DNA of 64,000 nucleotides from Rhodocyclales bacterium GT-UBC (GCA_003583745.1 QXPY01000002.1:248001-312000); one strand, 5' to 3'; shown: positions 7,278 through 17,134, counted from the first letter of the stretch. A program made the numbers and translations. Notes: generated from the letters alone by a model not told the origin.

Positions 7278-9608
7278 CTAACCGGGCGGCTGCGGCACCG
7301 GATCGCCGATGATCGGCAAAGCCGGTTCGATGTCGAGGGTCTTGATCCCGGCCTCGCCATTGAATTCGTCATACAGCCAGTCGCCGCCCACCCACGAAAC
7401 ACCCGGCGGCGGCGCTTTCTCGCTGACCGGTTTGCCGGACAAGGCCTGGCGCATGTAGTCGATCCAGATCGGCAGCGCCAGGGTCGCCCCGAACTCGCGC
7501 CCGCCCAGCGACTGCGGCTTGTCGTAACCCATCCAGGCGACGGCGACGACGTCGCTGGCATAGCCGGCAAACCAGCCGTCCACCGTATCGCTGGTCGTTC
7601 CCGTCTTGCCGGCCAGGTCGGCCCGCCCCAGGCGCTGCCCGGCCTGGGCGCCAGTACCGCTATGCGCCACTTCGCGCAACATGCTGTCCATGATGAAGGC
7701 GTTGCGCCCGTCGATCACCCGCTGCTCGTCACTGCGTGCTGGCGGCGGCGGTGTTTCCTGCAGCACCTGGCCACGGCCATCGACCACCTTGCCGATCAGC
7801 CAGGGCGTCACCTTGTAGCCGCCATTGGCGAAAACGGCGTAGCCCGCGGCCAGTTGCAGCGGCGTCACCGAACCGCTGCCCAGCGTCAGGGTCAGGTTAT
7901 CAGGATGTTTGGCCGGATCGAAACCGAAACGGCCGAGATAGTCGCGGGCATAAGGCGAGGAAATGGCGCGCAGCAGGCGCACCGCGACAATGTTCTTGGA
8001 GCGGGCCAGCGCCCGGCGCAAGCTGATCGGGCCGTCGTAGCCGTCGTCGTTCTGTGGCTCCCAGGGCTTGCCGTTCTCGCCGCCAGGCAGCGACAGCGGT
8101 GCATCGTTGACCACGGAGGCCGGCGAGTAGCCTTTTTCCAGCGCCGCCGAATAGACGAAAGGCTTGATGCTCGACCCCGGCTGGCGCCAGGCGCTGGTCA
8201 CATGGTTGAACTGCTTGCGCGAGAAATCGAAGCCGCCAACCAGGGCGCGATAGGAACCGTCCTCGGCATTAAGCGCGACGAAGGCGGCCTCGACCTCGGG
8301 CAACTGGCTGATCCCCCAGCGCCCCTTGGCGTCCCGGCTGACCCGGATCACCGAACCGACGCGAATCTTCTGATCGACGCGGGCATTGGCCTGCAAGGCC
8401 CTGGCCGCAAAACGCAGGCCCTCGCCGCTGATGGTCAGCGTATCGCCGACTGCCGGCTCGGCCACCACCTGCTTGGGCGAGACGGCGGTGACCACCGCCG
8501 AAACCAGGTTGTCGCTGCTCGGATGCCGCGCCAGCACGCGATCAATGGCGTCGTCGCGATCGTCCTCGTCATCCGGCAGTTCGACAAAATCCTCGGGACC
8601 GCGATAGCCGTGCCGCTGGTCGTAGGCCAGCACATTGCGGCGAACCGCATCGAAAGCCGCGTTCTGTTCGGCCTTGAGCAGGGTGGTGTAAACCTTGTAG
8701 CCGCCGGTATAGGTCTCACCCTTGTACTTGGCGAAGATTTCCTGGCGCACCATTTCCGCGACGTAGTCGGCATGCACCTCGTACTGCTGGCCGCTGCCGA
8801 TTTTCAGTTGCTCGGCACGGGCCTGGCTGTATTGCTCGCGGCTGATGTAGCCGAGATCGAGCATGCGCTTGAGCACCAACTCCTGGCGGGCCTTGGCGCG
8901 GATCGGATTGACCGCCGGATTGTGCTTCGCCGGGTTCTGCGGCACGCCGGCCAGCATCGCCGCCTCGGCCAGCGACAGCTCGGGCAGCGACTTGTTGAAA
9001 TAGGTGCGGGCGGCACTCGAGAAGCCGTGCGTGCGCTGCCCGAGGTAGATCTGGTTCATGTACAGCTCAAGGATCTGGTCCTTGGATAGCGCCGCCTCGA
9101 TCCGGTAGGCGAGCAGGATCTCGGTCAGCTTGCGGCGCACGGTCTTTTCCTGGGTCAGGAAAAAATTGCGCGCCACCTGCATGGTGATGGTCGATGCGCC
9201 CTGGTGAAAGCCGCCCCGGAGGTCGGCGAGCAGGGCCCGGGTGACGCCGCGGTAGTCGATGCCACCATGCTCGTAGAAACGCGAATCCTCGATCGCCAAC
9301 AAGGCATCCTTGAGCAGCTTGGGGACTTCGCCGATCGGCACGAAGTCGCGGTGCTCCTCGCCGAACTCGCCAAGCAGACCGCCGTCGGCGGTGTAGATAC
9401 GCAAGGGGATCTTCGGCCGGTAATCGGTCACCACGTCGAGCGGTGGCAAATTGGGCAACACCGTCAGCACCGAACCGAAGAGGAAAAGTGCGACCACCAG
9501 CGCGCCATCTGCGGCCAGGGCCAGCGCGACGCGGCGCGGTTGCGTACGGTAATTGGCCGTGGCCAGCGGCAGACTCAAGAACTTGGCGACAGAGGCGAAA
9601 AAGCTCAC
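7278..9608 (-). CDS. mrcA: Penicillin-binding protein 1A (bifunctional glycosyltransferase/transpeptidase)
   Basis: 776 residues. A membrane anchor at about 28-52 is followed by a GT51 glycosyltransferase domain with the catalytic Glu in AIEDSRFYEHGG (Glu107) and QGASTITMQ (136-144). The transpeptidase domain carries SSIKP (Ser479 nucleophile, Lys482), SKN (537-539) and KTGTT (668-672). It polymerises and cross-links peptidoglycan from lipid II on the periplasmic face. The start is a GTG at 9608 giving MSFFASVAKF. Its promoter must lie in the 148-base gap to the Lrp-family gene upstream on the same strand. The usual divergent pilMNOPQ neighbours are absent. Confidence 0.95.
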   Translation of the reverse strand: MSFFASVAKFLSLPLATANYRTQPRRVALALAADGALVVALFLFGSVLTVLPNLPPLDVVTDYRPKIPLRIYTADGGLLGEFGEEHRDFVPIGEVPKLLKDALLAIEDSRFYEHGGIDYRGVTRALLADLRGGFHQGASTITMQVARNFFLTQEKTVRRKLTEILLAYRIEAALSKDQILELYMNQIYLGQRTHGFSSAARTYFNKSLPELSLAEAAMLAGVPQNPAKHNPAVNPIRAKARQELVLKRMLDLGYISREQYSQARAEQLKIGSGQQYEVHADYVAEMVRQEIFAKYKGETYTGGYKVYTTLLKAEQNAAFDAVRRNVLAYDQRHGYRGPEDFVELPDDEDDRDDAIDRVLARHPSSDNLVSAVVTAVSPKQVVAEPAVGDTLTISGEGLRFAARALQANARVDQKIRVGSVIRVSRDAKGRWGISQLPEVEAAFVALNAEDGSYRALVGGFDFSRKQFNHVTSAWRQPGSSIKPFVYSAALEKGYSPASVVNDAPLSLPGGENGKPWEPQNDDGYDGPISLRRALARSKNIVAVRLLRAISSPYARDYLGRFGFDPAKHPDNLTLTLGSGSVTPLQLAAGYAVFANGGYKVTPWLIGKVVDGRGQVLQETPPPPARSDEQRVIDGRNAFIMDSMLREVAHSGTGAQAGQRLGRADLAGKTGTTSDTVDGWFAGYASDVVAVAWMGYDKPQSLGGREFGATLALPIWIDYMRQALSGKPVSEKAPPPGVSWVGGDWLYDEFNGEAGIKTLDIEPALPIIGDPVPQPPG

Positions 9609-9756
9609 GTACGGATCCCGTGACGAAGTTGGCGGCCAGCCCGGGCACCCCTCAAACTACGCACAAAACAGCGAGCGCCGGCTGCGATGGCCGACAGTTT
9701 AGCCCTTATGCCCGCATGCTGGCATATCGGCTTGCCCGGGCGCCAATCGGCCGACC

Positions 9757-10281
9757 TCAGTTGCGCCCTGACGATTCGGTATAGCGCACCTTGGGTCGCT
9801 TGTCGGCCGGTGAAACCAGGTAACCGAGCGGCAGCGCGTGGCTGCGCTTGATGCGGTGCAGGCCGATATTGGAGCGCACCATCTTGACCCCGGGCAAGGT
9901 CACCAGCCGGTCGGTGATGAAGCGGGAAAAGGCGCTCAGGTCGGGGACGACGATGCGCAGGATGTAGTCCGCTTCGCCGGTCACCGCCATGCAGTCGAGA
10001 ATTTCGTCGAAGCCCTGGATCGCCTGCTCGAAGGCAATGCCGCAGCTGGCGTCGTGACGGTCGAGCGCCACCGAGGTGTAGACCTCGACATCGAGCCCGA
10101 GCAACTCGGCATCGAGCACGGCGGTATAGCCCTTGAGCAGCCCGGACTCCTCCAGCCGCGCCACCCGGCGGCTGACCTGCGAGGCCGACAGATTGACCTG
10201 CTCGCCCAGGCTGGCGTGCGAGCGCTTGGCGTCCTGCTGCAACTGTTCAAGAATCAGCAGATCGACCCGATCGATATCCAT
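9757..10281 (-). CDS. Lrp/AsnC-family transcriptional regulator
   Basis: 174 residues. The N-terminal helix-turn-helix (about 1-60, with SLGEQVNLSASQVSRRVARL) precedes an RAM/AsnC ligand-binding domain (about 65-150) with the typical GEADYILRIVVPDLSAF segment. Such proteins form octamer-like assemblies that respond to amino acids or related acids. It is transcribed divergently from an ABC binding-protein gene with 139 bases between them, so that region probably contains its operators, for its own gene and for the transporter gene. The C-terminal 15 residues extend beyond the usual end of the domain. Confidence 0.88.
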   Translation of the reverse strand: MDIDRVDLLILEQLQQDAKRSHASLGEQVNLSASQVSRRVARLEESGLLKGYTAVLDAELLGLDVEVYTSVALDRHDASCGIAFEQAIQGFDEILDCMAVTGEADYILRIVVPDLSAFSRFITDRLVTLPGVKMVRSNIGLHRIKRSHALPLGYLVSPADKRPKVRYTESSGRN

Positions 10282-10420
10282 GGCGCACCAATATTCAACA
10301 AAATGCCAATTCTATGCACAAATCTCGCAAACTAGGCGCTTTACCACAGCGACATCGCGCTGAAATCGCATCGCTTCACGCATAAAATTTGCCCGCCATT
10401 TCAACTCTGATCGCGACTCC

Positions 10421-11572
10421 GTGAAACTCAAATCCGCCCCGGCTTGTGCCCTCCTGATCGCCGCCGCTGTCTCCGGCCCCGTCCTGGCCGACATCAATGT
10501 CGGCATTTCCGTTTCCGCCACCGGCCCGGCCGCTTCGCTCGGCATCCCGGAAAAGAATTCGGTCGCCCTGCTGCCGACCACGATCGGCGGCCAGAAGGTC
10601 AATTACATCGTCCTCGACGACGCCACCGACCCAACCGCCGCGACCAAGAACATCAAGAAACTGATCAGCGAGAACAAGGTCGACGTCGTGCTCGGCTCGT
10701 CGACCACGCCCAATTCGCTGGCGATGAGCGACATCGCCGCCGAGAACGAAACGCCGATGATCTCGATGGCCGGCTCGGCCATCGTCGTCGAGCCGATGGA
10801 CGCCAAACGCAAGTGGATTTTCAAGACGGCCCAGAACGATGCCCACATGGCGACCGCCATCGTCCAGCACATGACCGACAAGAATGTGCAGACCGTTGCC
10901 TTCATCGGCTTTGCCGATGCCTACGGCGAAGGCTGGTACAAGGAATTCGCCAAGATCGCCGAAGCCCGCAAGCTGAAGATTGTCGCCAGCGAGCGTTACC
11001 AGCGTAACGACACCTCGGTGACCGGCCAGATCCTCAAGGTCATGGCCGCCAAGCCGGACGCCATCCTGATCGGTGGTGCCGGCACCCCGGCCGCCCTGCC
11101 GCAGAAGGCGCTGAAGGAAAAGGGCTACAAGGGCCTGATCTACCAGACGCACGGCGTCGCCAACAACGACTTCCTGCGCGTTGGCGGCAAGGATGTCGAA
11201 GGCGCCTTCCTGCCGGTCGGCCCGATGGTCGTCGCCGCCCAGTTGCCGAACGACAACCCGGTCAAGAAGACGGCGCTGGACTATGTCGGCAAGTACGAAG
11301 CGATGTACGGCAAGGGTTCGGTCAGTTCCTTCGGCGGCTATGCCTGGGATGCCGGCATCCTGCTCAACAACGCCATCCCGCTCGCGCTGAAGAAAGCCAA
11401 GCCTGGCACCGTCGAATTCCGCAGCGCCTTGCGCGACGCACTGGAAAGCAGCAAGAACCTGGCCGGCGCCCACGGCGTCTTCAACATGAACGCCCAGGAC
11501 CACCAGGGCCTGGATCAACGCTCGCGGGTCATGGCGACCATCGACAAGGGCACCTGGAAACTGGTGCAGTAA
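10421..11572 (+). CDS. Branched-chain-type ABC transporter substrate-binding protein (orphan)
   Basis: 383 residues with a GTG start at 10421 and a clear Sec signal peptide ending at VLA (about residue 23). The rest is a LivK-like periplasmic binding protein (Peripla_BP_6), starting DINVGISVSATGPAASLGIP. No permease or ATPase gene accompanies it. It is clearly paralogous to the binding protein of the IAA locus at 29157-30302: both share SATGP at the start, an LDDxxDPTA segment, KKLISE and a YQTHG motif. It may therefore bind a related aromatic carboxylate and share that importer's membrane components. A rho-independent terminator follows. Control by the divergent Lrp-family gene is likely. 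Confidence 0.85.
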   Translation: MKLKSAPACALLIAAAVSGPVLADINVGISVSATGPAASLGIPEKNSVALLPTTIGGQKVNYIVLDDATDPTAATKNIKKLISENKVDVVLGSSTTPNSLAMSDIAAENETPMISMAGSAIVVEPMDAKRKWIFKTAQNDAHMATAIVQHMTDKNVQTVAFIGFADAYGEGWYKEFAKIAEARKLKIVASERYQRNDTSVTGQILKVMAAKPDAILIGGAGTPAALPQKALKEKGYKGLIYQTHGVANNDFLRVGGKDVEGAFLPVGPMVVAAQLPNDNPVKKTALDYVGKYEAMYGKGSVSSFGGYAWDAGILLNNAIPLALKKAKPGTVEFRSALRDALESSKNLAGAHGVFNMNAQDHQGLDQRSRVMATIDKGTWKLVQ

Positions 11573-11593
11573 GCGCTCGCTGCAATCCACATC

Positions 11594-11618
11594 AAGGCCC
11601 GGCCAGACCGGGCCTTTT
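11594..11618 (+). terminator. Rho-independent terminator after orphan binding-protein gene
   Basis: A 9-bp GC-rich stem (AAGGCCCGG / CCGGGCCTT) with a CCAGA loop is followed by a short T run. It lies 21 bases after the stop of the binding-protein gene and just before the convergent dehydrogenase gene, and could act in both directions. Confidence 0.75.
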
Positions 11619-11629
11619 CGTTGCGGGAT

Positions 11630-12568
11630 TCAGACGACGCGCGTCGGCAAGGAATGACCGGCAAAGAAGGCGTGCAGGTTGGCCAGCACCAGTTCGCCCA
11701 TCGCCTGCCGCGTCTCGTGCGTGGCGCTGCCGCGATGCGGTTGCAGCACGACCTGGTCCATGTCGAGCAAGGCCGCCGGCACATTCGGCTCGTCGGCAAA
11801 GACATCCAGCCCGGCCCCACCCAGGCTGCCGGATTGCAGGGCGGCAAGCAGCGCCGCCTCATCAACCACCTTGCCGCGGGCGACGTTGATCAGCACACCA
11901 TCCGGCCCCAGCGCTTCGAGCACGGTCGCATCGATGATGCCCTGCGCCCGGTCGCCTGCGGCCGACAACACCAGCACATCGGACACGCGCGCCAACTCGA
12001 CCAGATCGGCAACGTATTCGTAAGCCACGTCGTCGTAACGGCGCGGCCCGAAATAGCGGATCGCGCACTCGAAGCCCTGCAGGCGACGGGCAATGGCCTT
12101 ACCGACCCGGCCCAGCCCGACGATGCCGACCTGTTTGCCGCTCACCCGCCGCGCCAGGCCAGGCGGCGGACTTTGCCCCCAGGCGCCGGACCTGACGTAA
12201 CGCTCGGCTTCACCCATCCGGCGCAGCGTGGCGATCATCAGGCCAAGGGCGAGATCGGCCACATCGTCGGTCAGCACGTCCGGCGTATTGCTCACCATGA
12301 CGCCTCTCTCCCGCGCATAGTCGAGATCGACGGCATCGGTCCCCACGCCGAAGAGGGTGATGGCTTCAAGCCCCGGCAGGGCATCGATCATGGCATTCTT
12401 GATCCCCAGCCCACCGCCCGTCACCACGGCCCGGATCAGCCCGCAATGCTGGCTGACATAGGCAGCCGGATCGCCCTGCTGGTGCAGGCGATGGACGACA
12501 TAAAGGGCTTCCATCTGCTTTTCGATAGCAGGCGGCAAAGCCTGCAACAACAAGATTTCCGGGTTCAT
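11630..12568 (-). CDS. D-isomer-specific 2-hydroxyacid dehydrogenase (glyoxylate/hydroxypyruvate reductase-like)
   Basis: 312 residues. The NAD(P)-binding Rossmann motif GLGRVG is at 151-156. The catalytic triad is present: Arg231 in VARGKVVDE, Glu260 in DVFADEPNV and His278 in QPHRGSAT. GVGTDAVDLD (74-83) is the usual substrate-loop region. The family reduces glyoxylate, hydroxypyruvate or other 2-oxoacids with NAD(P)H in the cytoplasm. The start at 12568 (MNPEILLLQA) follows GGTGGG. An in-frame extension to 12715 is not family-like. It stands alone between convergent and divergent neighbours. The exact substrate cannot be told. Confidence 0.88.
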   Translation of the reverse strand: MNPEILLLQALPPAIEKQMEALYVVHRLHQQGDPAAYVSQHCGLIRAVVTGGGLGIKNAMIDALPGLEAITLFGVGTDAVDLDYARERGVMVSNTPDVLTDDVADLALGLMIATLRRMGEAERYVRSGAWGQSPPPGLARRVSGKQVGIVGLGRVGKAIARRLQGFECAIRYFGPRRYDDVAYEYVADLVELARVSDVLVLSAAGDRAQGIIDATVLEALGPDGVLINVARGKVVDEAALLAALQSGSLGGAGLDVFADEPNVPAALLDMDQVVLQPHRGSATHETRQAMGELVLANLHAFFAGHSLPTRVV

Positions 12569-12811
12569 GCCCACCATCCACTCCACGCTCGGTTCCCGCG
12601 AAAATCCGCGTACCGGGCAGCTTAGCCTTCCGCCAGGCGTTTTCGAGCCAAGCTCGGTATCGTTCGATACAAGACCTGAATCGAGGGCATCACGGTACAA
12701 GCGCTGTTTCGGCAAACAAAATGCAGATTGGAAAGCCTGAAATCATCGTGCAGGATGTATGCTTTCCGTCATAGTTGCCTGCCCTTTCAACCGTCGCCCT
12801 CCATCCCCGTC

Positions 12812-14968
12812 ATGACCCCATCGAGCCACATTCTCATTTGTCACGACGCTTCAACAGCCAGACACCTCGCCCCGTCAAGCTTCGGCGCGCTCGCCACGGA
12901 GCGTACCCAATGGATCGACAATGCGGCGCAAATCAAGCCGGCCTTGGCCGGGGGGACGTTCGATCTGCTCGTGCTCTCTGTCGATGAGCTGACGGCCGCG
13001 ACGATCGATTTGATACGGGAGATCCGGACAAGCCATTCCGAAAGCGCTTTGCCCATCCTGCTGCTGGCCCGGACTGCCGAACCGAACGTACGCAGCCACG
13101 CACTCGCCGCCGGCGCCAACGATTGTCTCGCCCAGCCGGTGGAAGAAGCGGAAATCGCCTTGCGTATCGACAAACTGCTGACCATCAACCGCCTGTTCAA
13201 GCGTCAGCGGGAATCGGAAAGCCGACTGGAGGAAGAGGTCAGAGCCAGGACGGCCAAGCTCGACATGCTGATCAAGAACGGCATCATGCTGTCCTCGGAA
13301 CGCGATCGCGCCAAACTGCTCCGCCAGATCCTGGTCGAAGGGCAAAGCCTGCTCAACTGCGACGGGGCGACGATGTACCTGCTCACCGAACGACAAACCC
13401 TGCGCTTCGCCTTGCGCACCCGGGACGATCAGCTGCCGAGCATGGAAATCCCGCTTTATGACGAAGCCACCGGCAAACCGAACGACCACTACGTCTCGAC
13501 CTATGTGGCACTGAACAACACCGCCGTCGTCATTGACGACGTATATCGGGAGACCCGATTCGACCTGAGTGGCACGCGCCAATTCGACCAGGGCAGCCAT
13601 TACCGGACCGTCTCGCTGCTCACCGTTCCGATGGCAGCGACCGACGGCGAAGTGCTGGGCGTGCTGCAATTCATCAACGCACTGAGCCCGGAAGACGGGC
13701 GAGTCGTTCGCTTTGGCGACGACGTCCTCGGCCTGGTCGAGGCGCTGGCCGGACAAGCAGCCGTCGCCATCGACAACCTGCAATTGCTGGAAGCCCAGGA
13801 AAGTCTGATGGACAATCTTTTCCGGGTAATCGGCACCGCCATCGATGCCAAGAGTCCTTATACCAGCCGGCACTGCAACCGCGTCCCGGAACTTGCCATC
13901 ATGCTGGCTGAAGCGGCGCATGCCGACACCGGCGCCTTCGCCAGCTTTCGCTTCGAAAATGCCGAGCAGTGGCGCGAATTCAAGATCGGCGCCTGGCTTC
14001 ACGATTGCGGCAAGGTCACGACGCCGGAATTCGTCATCGACAAGGCCACCAAGCTGGAAACCATCCACAATCGCATCCACGAAATCCGGACGCGCTTCGA
14101 AGTGCTCCTGCGTGATGCCGAAATCGAGCGCCTGCAAGCCTGCCTGGCCGGCGAAAACGCCGCCCTCGCCGAATCCCGCTGCGCTGCGCGCAAACAACAG
14201 CTGATCGACGACTTTGCTTTTGTCGCCCAATGCAATGACGGCGCGCGCACGATGTCGGACGAGGACGTCGCCCGCCTTGAAGAGATTGCCCGAACGACCT
14301 GGCTGCGTCATTTCGATGACCGTCTGGGCGCATCGCATGCCGAAATCGCACGCTACGGCGACGAGTTGGCGCCCCGGCTGCCGGCGCAGGAGCCCCTGCT
14401 GGCCGACAAACCACGCCATATCATTCCCCGCGACCCGCTGCAGGTACCCGACCCGAGCTACGGATTCAAACTGGAAATCCCCGCCAACCTCTATAACCAC
14501 GGCGAACTCTACAATCTGCGCATCCGGCGTGGCACGCTCACCGAAGAGGAACGCTACAAGATCAACGAGCACATGCTGTGCACGATCATGATGCTGGAGC
14601 AAATGCGCTTCCCCAAAAACCTGGTGCGCGTGCCGGAATATGCCGGAACCCACCATGAGGCCATCAACGGCACGGGTTACCCGCGCCGACTGGCCGAGGG
14701 ACAATTGTCGATTCCGGCCCGCATCATGGCCATCGCCGACATTTTCGAGGCGCTGACCGCGCCGGACCGCCCATACAAGAAGCCCAACACCGTTTCCGAG
14801 GCGATTCGCGTGCTGCATGCGCTGAAAAAAAGCCGCCATATCGATGCCGAGCTATTCGATCTGTTCCTGACCTCCGGGCTATACCGCACCTATGCCGAGA
14901 AATTCCTCACTCCGGAACAAATCGACGCAGTAGAGATTTCGGCGTTTCTCGACCCTGTCGCCCACTGA
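12812..14968 (+). CDS. HD-GYP phosphodiesterase with degenerate receiver and GAF domains
   Basis: 718 residues. A receiver-like domain (about 5-120) is followed by a coiled linker, a GAF domain (about 165-330) and an HD-GYP domain (about 345-715). The HD pair appears in WLHDCGK and the GYP signature in HHEAINGTGYPRR, with about 180 residues inserted between them, so c-di-GMP hydrolysis is likely. The receiver is degenerate: the phospho-acceptor position is Ser56 (DLLVLSVDEL) and the usual Lys is Gln108 (LAQPV), so phosphorylation is improbable. The start is uncertain; 12755 is an alternative with a weak AGG. The cyclase gene begins 18 bases downstream, suggesting one operon. Confidence 0.85.
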   Translation: MTPSSHILICHDASTARHLAPSSFGALATERTQWIDNAAQIKPALAGGTFDLLVLSVDELTAATIDLIREIRTSHSESALPILLLARTAEPNVRSHALAAGANDCLAQPVEEAEIALRIDKLLTINRLFKRQRESESRLEEEVRARTAKLDMLIKNGIMLSSERDRAKLLRQILVEGQSLLNCDGATMYLLTERQTLRFALRTRDDQLPSMEIPLYDEATGKPNDHYVSTYVALNNTAVVIDDVYRETRFDLSGTRQFDQGSHYRTVSLLTVPMAATDGEVLGVLQFINALSPEDGRVVRFGDDVLGLVEALAGQAAVAIDNLQLLEAQESLMDNLFRVIGTAIDAKSPYTSRHCNRVPELAIMLAEAAHADTGAFASFRFENAEQWREFKIGAWLHDCGKVTTPEFVIDKATKLETIHNRIHEIRTRFEVLLRDAEIERLQACLAGENAALAESRCAARKQQLIDDFAFVAQCNDGARTMSDEDVARLEEIARTTWLRHFDDRLGASHAEIARYGDELAPRLPAQEPLLADKPRHIIPRDPLQVPDPSYGFKLEIPANLYNHGELYNLRIRRGTLTEEERYKINEHMLCTIMMLEQMRFPKNLVRVPEYAGTHHEAINGTGYPRRLAEGQLSIPARIMAIADIFEALTAPDRPYKKPNTVSEAIRVLHALKKSRHIDAELFDLFLTSGLYRTYAEKFLTPEQIDAVEISAFLDPVAH

Positions 14969-14986
14969 ACCTTAACCGTCGCTTCG

Positions 14987-17125
14987 ATGTCGCGGAATAG
15001 AACGCTGCCCGCCCTTCTTCCGGCGTTGGCGCTACCTACGCTCAGCGTGCTGGCGGGCCTCTGCCTCCTGTTCTGGGATCCGTTGCCGCTGCAAAACCTG
15101 CGCAATGCAAGCTTCGATCAATACCAGCGCTGGCAGCCCCGGATTGATCGCGACGCACCGGTTCGCATCATCGATATCGACGACGAAAGCCTGCGTCGCC
15201 TCGGCCAATGGCCTTGGCCGCGCACCCGCCTGGCGGAGATGCTGAACGCCTTGCAGCAAGCCGGGCCGGCAGCGGTCGCCTTCGACATGCTCTTCGCCGA
15301 AGCCGACCGCACCTCACCCCGTGCCATGCTCGACTTGTGGTCGCTGCCCTTGGCGGCCCGCCAGCAAATCAACCGCCTGCCGGACCACGATACCGTCTTT
15401 GCCGCCGCCCTGGCCGCTAGCCCGAGCATCCTCGGCTACCCACTCGAACGGAATGCCCGCCCCGGCCCGATACCGGAAAGCAAAGCCCGCTACGTCATGC
15501 TGGGCGCTTCCCCCCTGTCCGATCTGCACACCTTCAGTCACGCCATCCGCCCCTTGCCGGAACTGGAACATGCTGCTGGCGGCAGCGGCAGCATCAGTTT
15601 CATTCCCGATGGCGACGGCGTCGTCCGCCGGGTTCCCCTGCTTTCCAGGCTCGGCGACGCCATGCTGCCATCCCTGAGTGCCGAAGCCCTTCGCCTCGCC
15701 CAAGGCGCAAGCAATTACCTCACCCTCAGCCCGGCCGAAAGCGGCGCCGGACTGGCTGGCGTACGCATCGGCCAGTTCGAACTCCCCACGACCCGGCATG
15801 GCGAAGTGTGGCTGCATTACTCGCCTTCCCTCGCCAAACGCTACATTCCGGCCTGGCAAGTATTCGCGGGAAAAGTGCCGGACGCCGCGCTGGCCGGCCA
15901 CATCCTGCTCGTCGGCACTTCTGCCCAGGGGCTGATGGACTTACGCTTCAGCCCACTGGGCAGCATCATTCCGGGCGTCGAGATTCATGCCCAGGCGCTG
16001 GAACAATTCCTCACCGGCGACATGCTCGTCGTCCCCGCCTGGAGCGATGCCGCAGCAGCGCTCATCATCGTCGTGGTCGGCCTGCTGGTCGGCTGCGCCG
16101 GGCTTTACATGAATGTCGCCCTCTCCTGTTCGCTCTTCCTGTCATGCATCACCTTGCTGGGAGCGACCAGCTGGATACTCTTCTCGACGCACCGCCTGCT
16201 CTTCGATGTCACGACCCCGGCTCTCGCCGTAACACTCAGCTACGCGCTGGGCGGCATCGTTCGCCATCGCCTGACCGAACGGCGCCAACGCTGGATCAAA
16301 CAGGTATTCGCACGCTACGTTTCGCCCAATCTGGTGGCCTACCTGATCAAGCAGCCCGATGCCCTGCAGTTGGGCGGGCGCCGCCAGGAATGCAGCTTTG
16401 TCTTTACTGACCTGGCCGGATTTACCACCTGGATCGAGCAAGCCGATCCAGAGCAGGCCGTGAGCCTCATCAACGAGTATCTCGACCAGATGATCGCAAT
16501 CGCCTTCGCCCACGACGGCACACTTGACCGCATTGTCGGAGACGCCGTCGTGATCATGTTCTCCGCCCCCGTTCCGCAAGCCGACCATGCTCGCCGGGCG
16601 CTGGCCTGTGCCCTGGAAATGCAGCGCTTCTCCAGTCAGTATGCCGATCAACTGCTCAAACGGGGAATTACCTTCGGCCGAACCCGCATCGGGGTGCATA
16701 GCGGAGAAGTGATTGTCGGCAATTTCGGCGGCAAAACGATATTCGACTACCGCGCCCTTGGCGACCCGATCAATACCGCCGCCCGACTCGAAAGCGCCAA
16801 CAAGACGTTTGGAACATTGCTCTGCGTCTCGGGCGCAACGCTGGCCGCCTGCCCGGGCTGGCCGGCCCGGCCGATCGGCCAGGTCATACTCAAGGGCAAA
16901 TCGCAGGCGTTGGCCGTTTTCGAACCGATCGACCCGACATCGGGCAGCGTCGCCGACCCCGACTACCTGGCGGCGTTCGCACTGATGCAGAAGGCCTCGC
17001 CGGCAGCCCTCGCGGCTTTTCAACAACTGGCCGAAAAGGCGCCGGACGATCCACTAATCCGCTTCCATTTGCATCGCCTGGAAAACGGCCAGGTCGATGA
17101 CCTGATCGTCATGAGCAAAAAATGA
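14987..17125 (+). CDS. CHASE2-domain class III adenylate/guanylate cyclase
   Basis: 712 residues. An N-terminal membrane helix (about 13-31) precedes a large extracytoplasmic CHASE2 sensor (about 40-340, with IIDIDDESLRRLGQWPWPR). Two or three membrane helices follow (about 345-420), then a class III nucleotidyl cyclase domain. That domain shows the first metal Asp in FVFTDLAGFTTW (about 471), the second in RIVGDAVVIMF (about 516) and the transition-state Asn/Arg in INTAARLES. It makes cAMP or cGMP in response to a periplasmic cue; the Arg before IVGDA replaces the more common Lys, so nucleotide specificity is unclear. FecR and OmpA-like genes converge from the other side, a common CHASE2 association. 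Confidence 0.9.
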   Translation: MSRNRTLPALLPALALPTLSVLAGLCLLFWDPLPLQNLRNASFDQYQRWQPRIDRDAPVRIIDIDDESLRRLGQWPWPRTRLAEMLNALQQAGPAAVAFDMLFAEADRTSPRAMLDLWSLPLAARQQINRLPDHDTVFAAALAASPSILGYPLERNARPGPIPESKARYVMLGASPLSDLHTFSHAIRPLPELEHAAGGSGSISFIPDGDGVVRRVPLLSRLGDAMLPSLSAEALRLAQGASNYLTLSPAESGAGLAGVRIGQFELPTTRHGEVWLHYSPSLAKRYIPAWQVFAGKVPDAALAGHILLVGTSAQGLMDLRFSPLGSIIPGVEIHAQALEQFLTGDMLVVPAWSDAAAALIIVVVGLLVGCAGLYMNVALSCSLFLSCITLLGATSWILFSTHRLLFDVTTPALAVTLSYALGGIVRHRLTERRQRWIKQVFARYVSPNLVAYLIKQPDALQLGGRRQECSFVFTDLAGFTTWIEQADPEQAVSLINEYLDQMIAIAFAHDGTLDRIVGDAVVIMFSAPVPQADHARRALACALEMQRFSSQYADQLLKRGITFGRTRIGVHSGEVIVGNFGGKTIFDYRALGDPINTAARLESANKTFGTLLCVSGATLAACPGWPARPIGQVILKGKSQALAVFEPIDPTSGSVADPDYLAAFALMQKASPAALAAFQQLAEKAPDDPLIRFHLHRLENGQVDDLIVMSKK

Positions 17126-17134
17126 AATGCCCCC

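Noticed and set aside
7044..9089. Very long plus-strand open frame opposite mrcA
   Set aside because: It is antisense to an intact PBP1a gene; its product is low-complexity Arg/Ala/Gln-rich with no family features, as expected for the complement of GC-rich coding DNA.
12875..14839. Long minus-strand open frame opposite the HD-GYP gene
   Set aside because: The plus strand encodes recognisable GAF and HD-GYP domains; the antisense frame has no recognisable domain.
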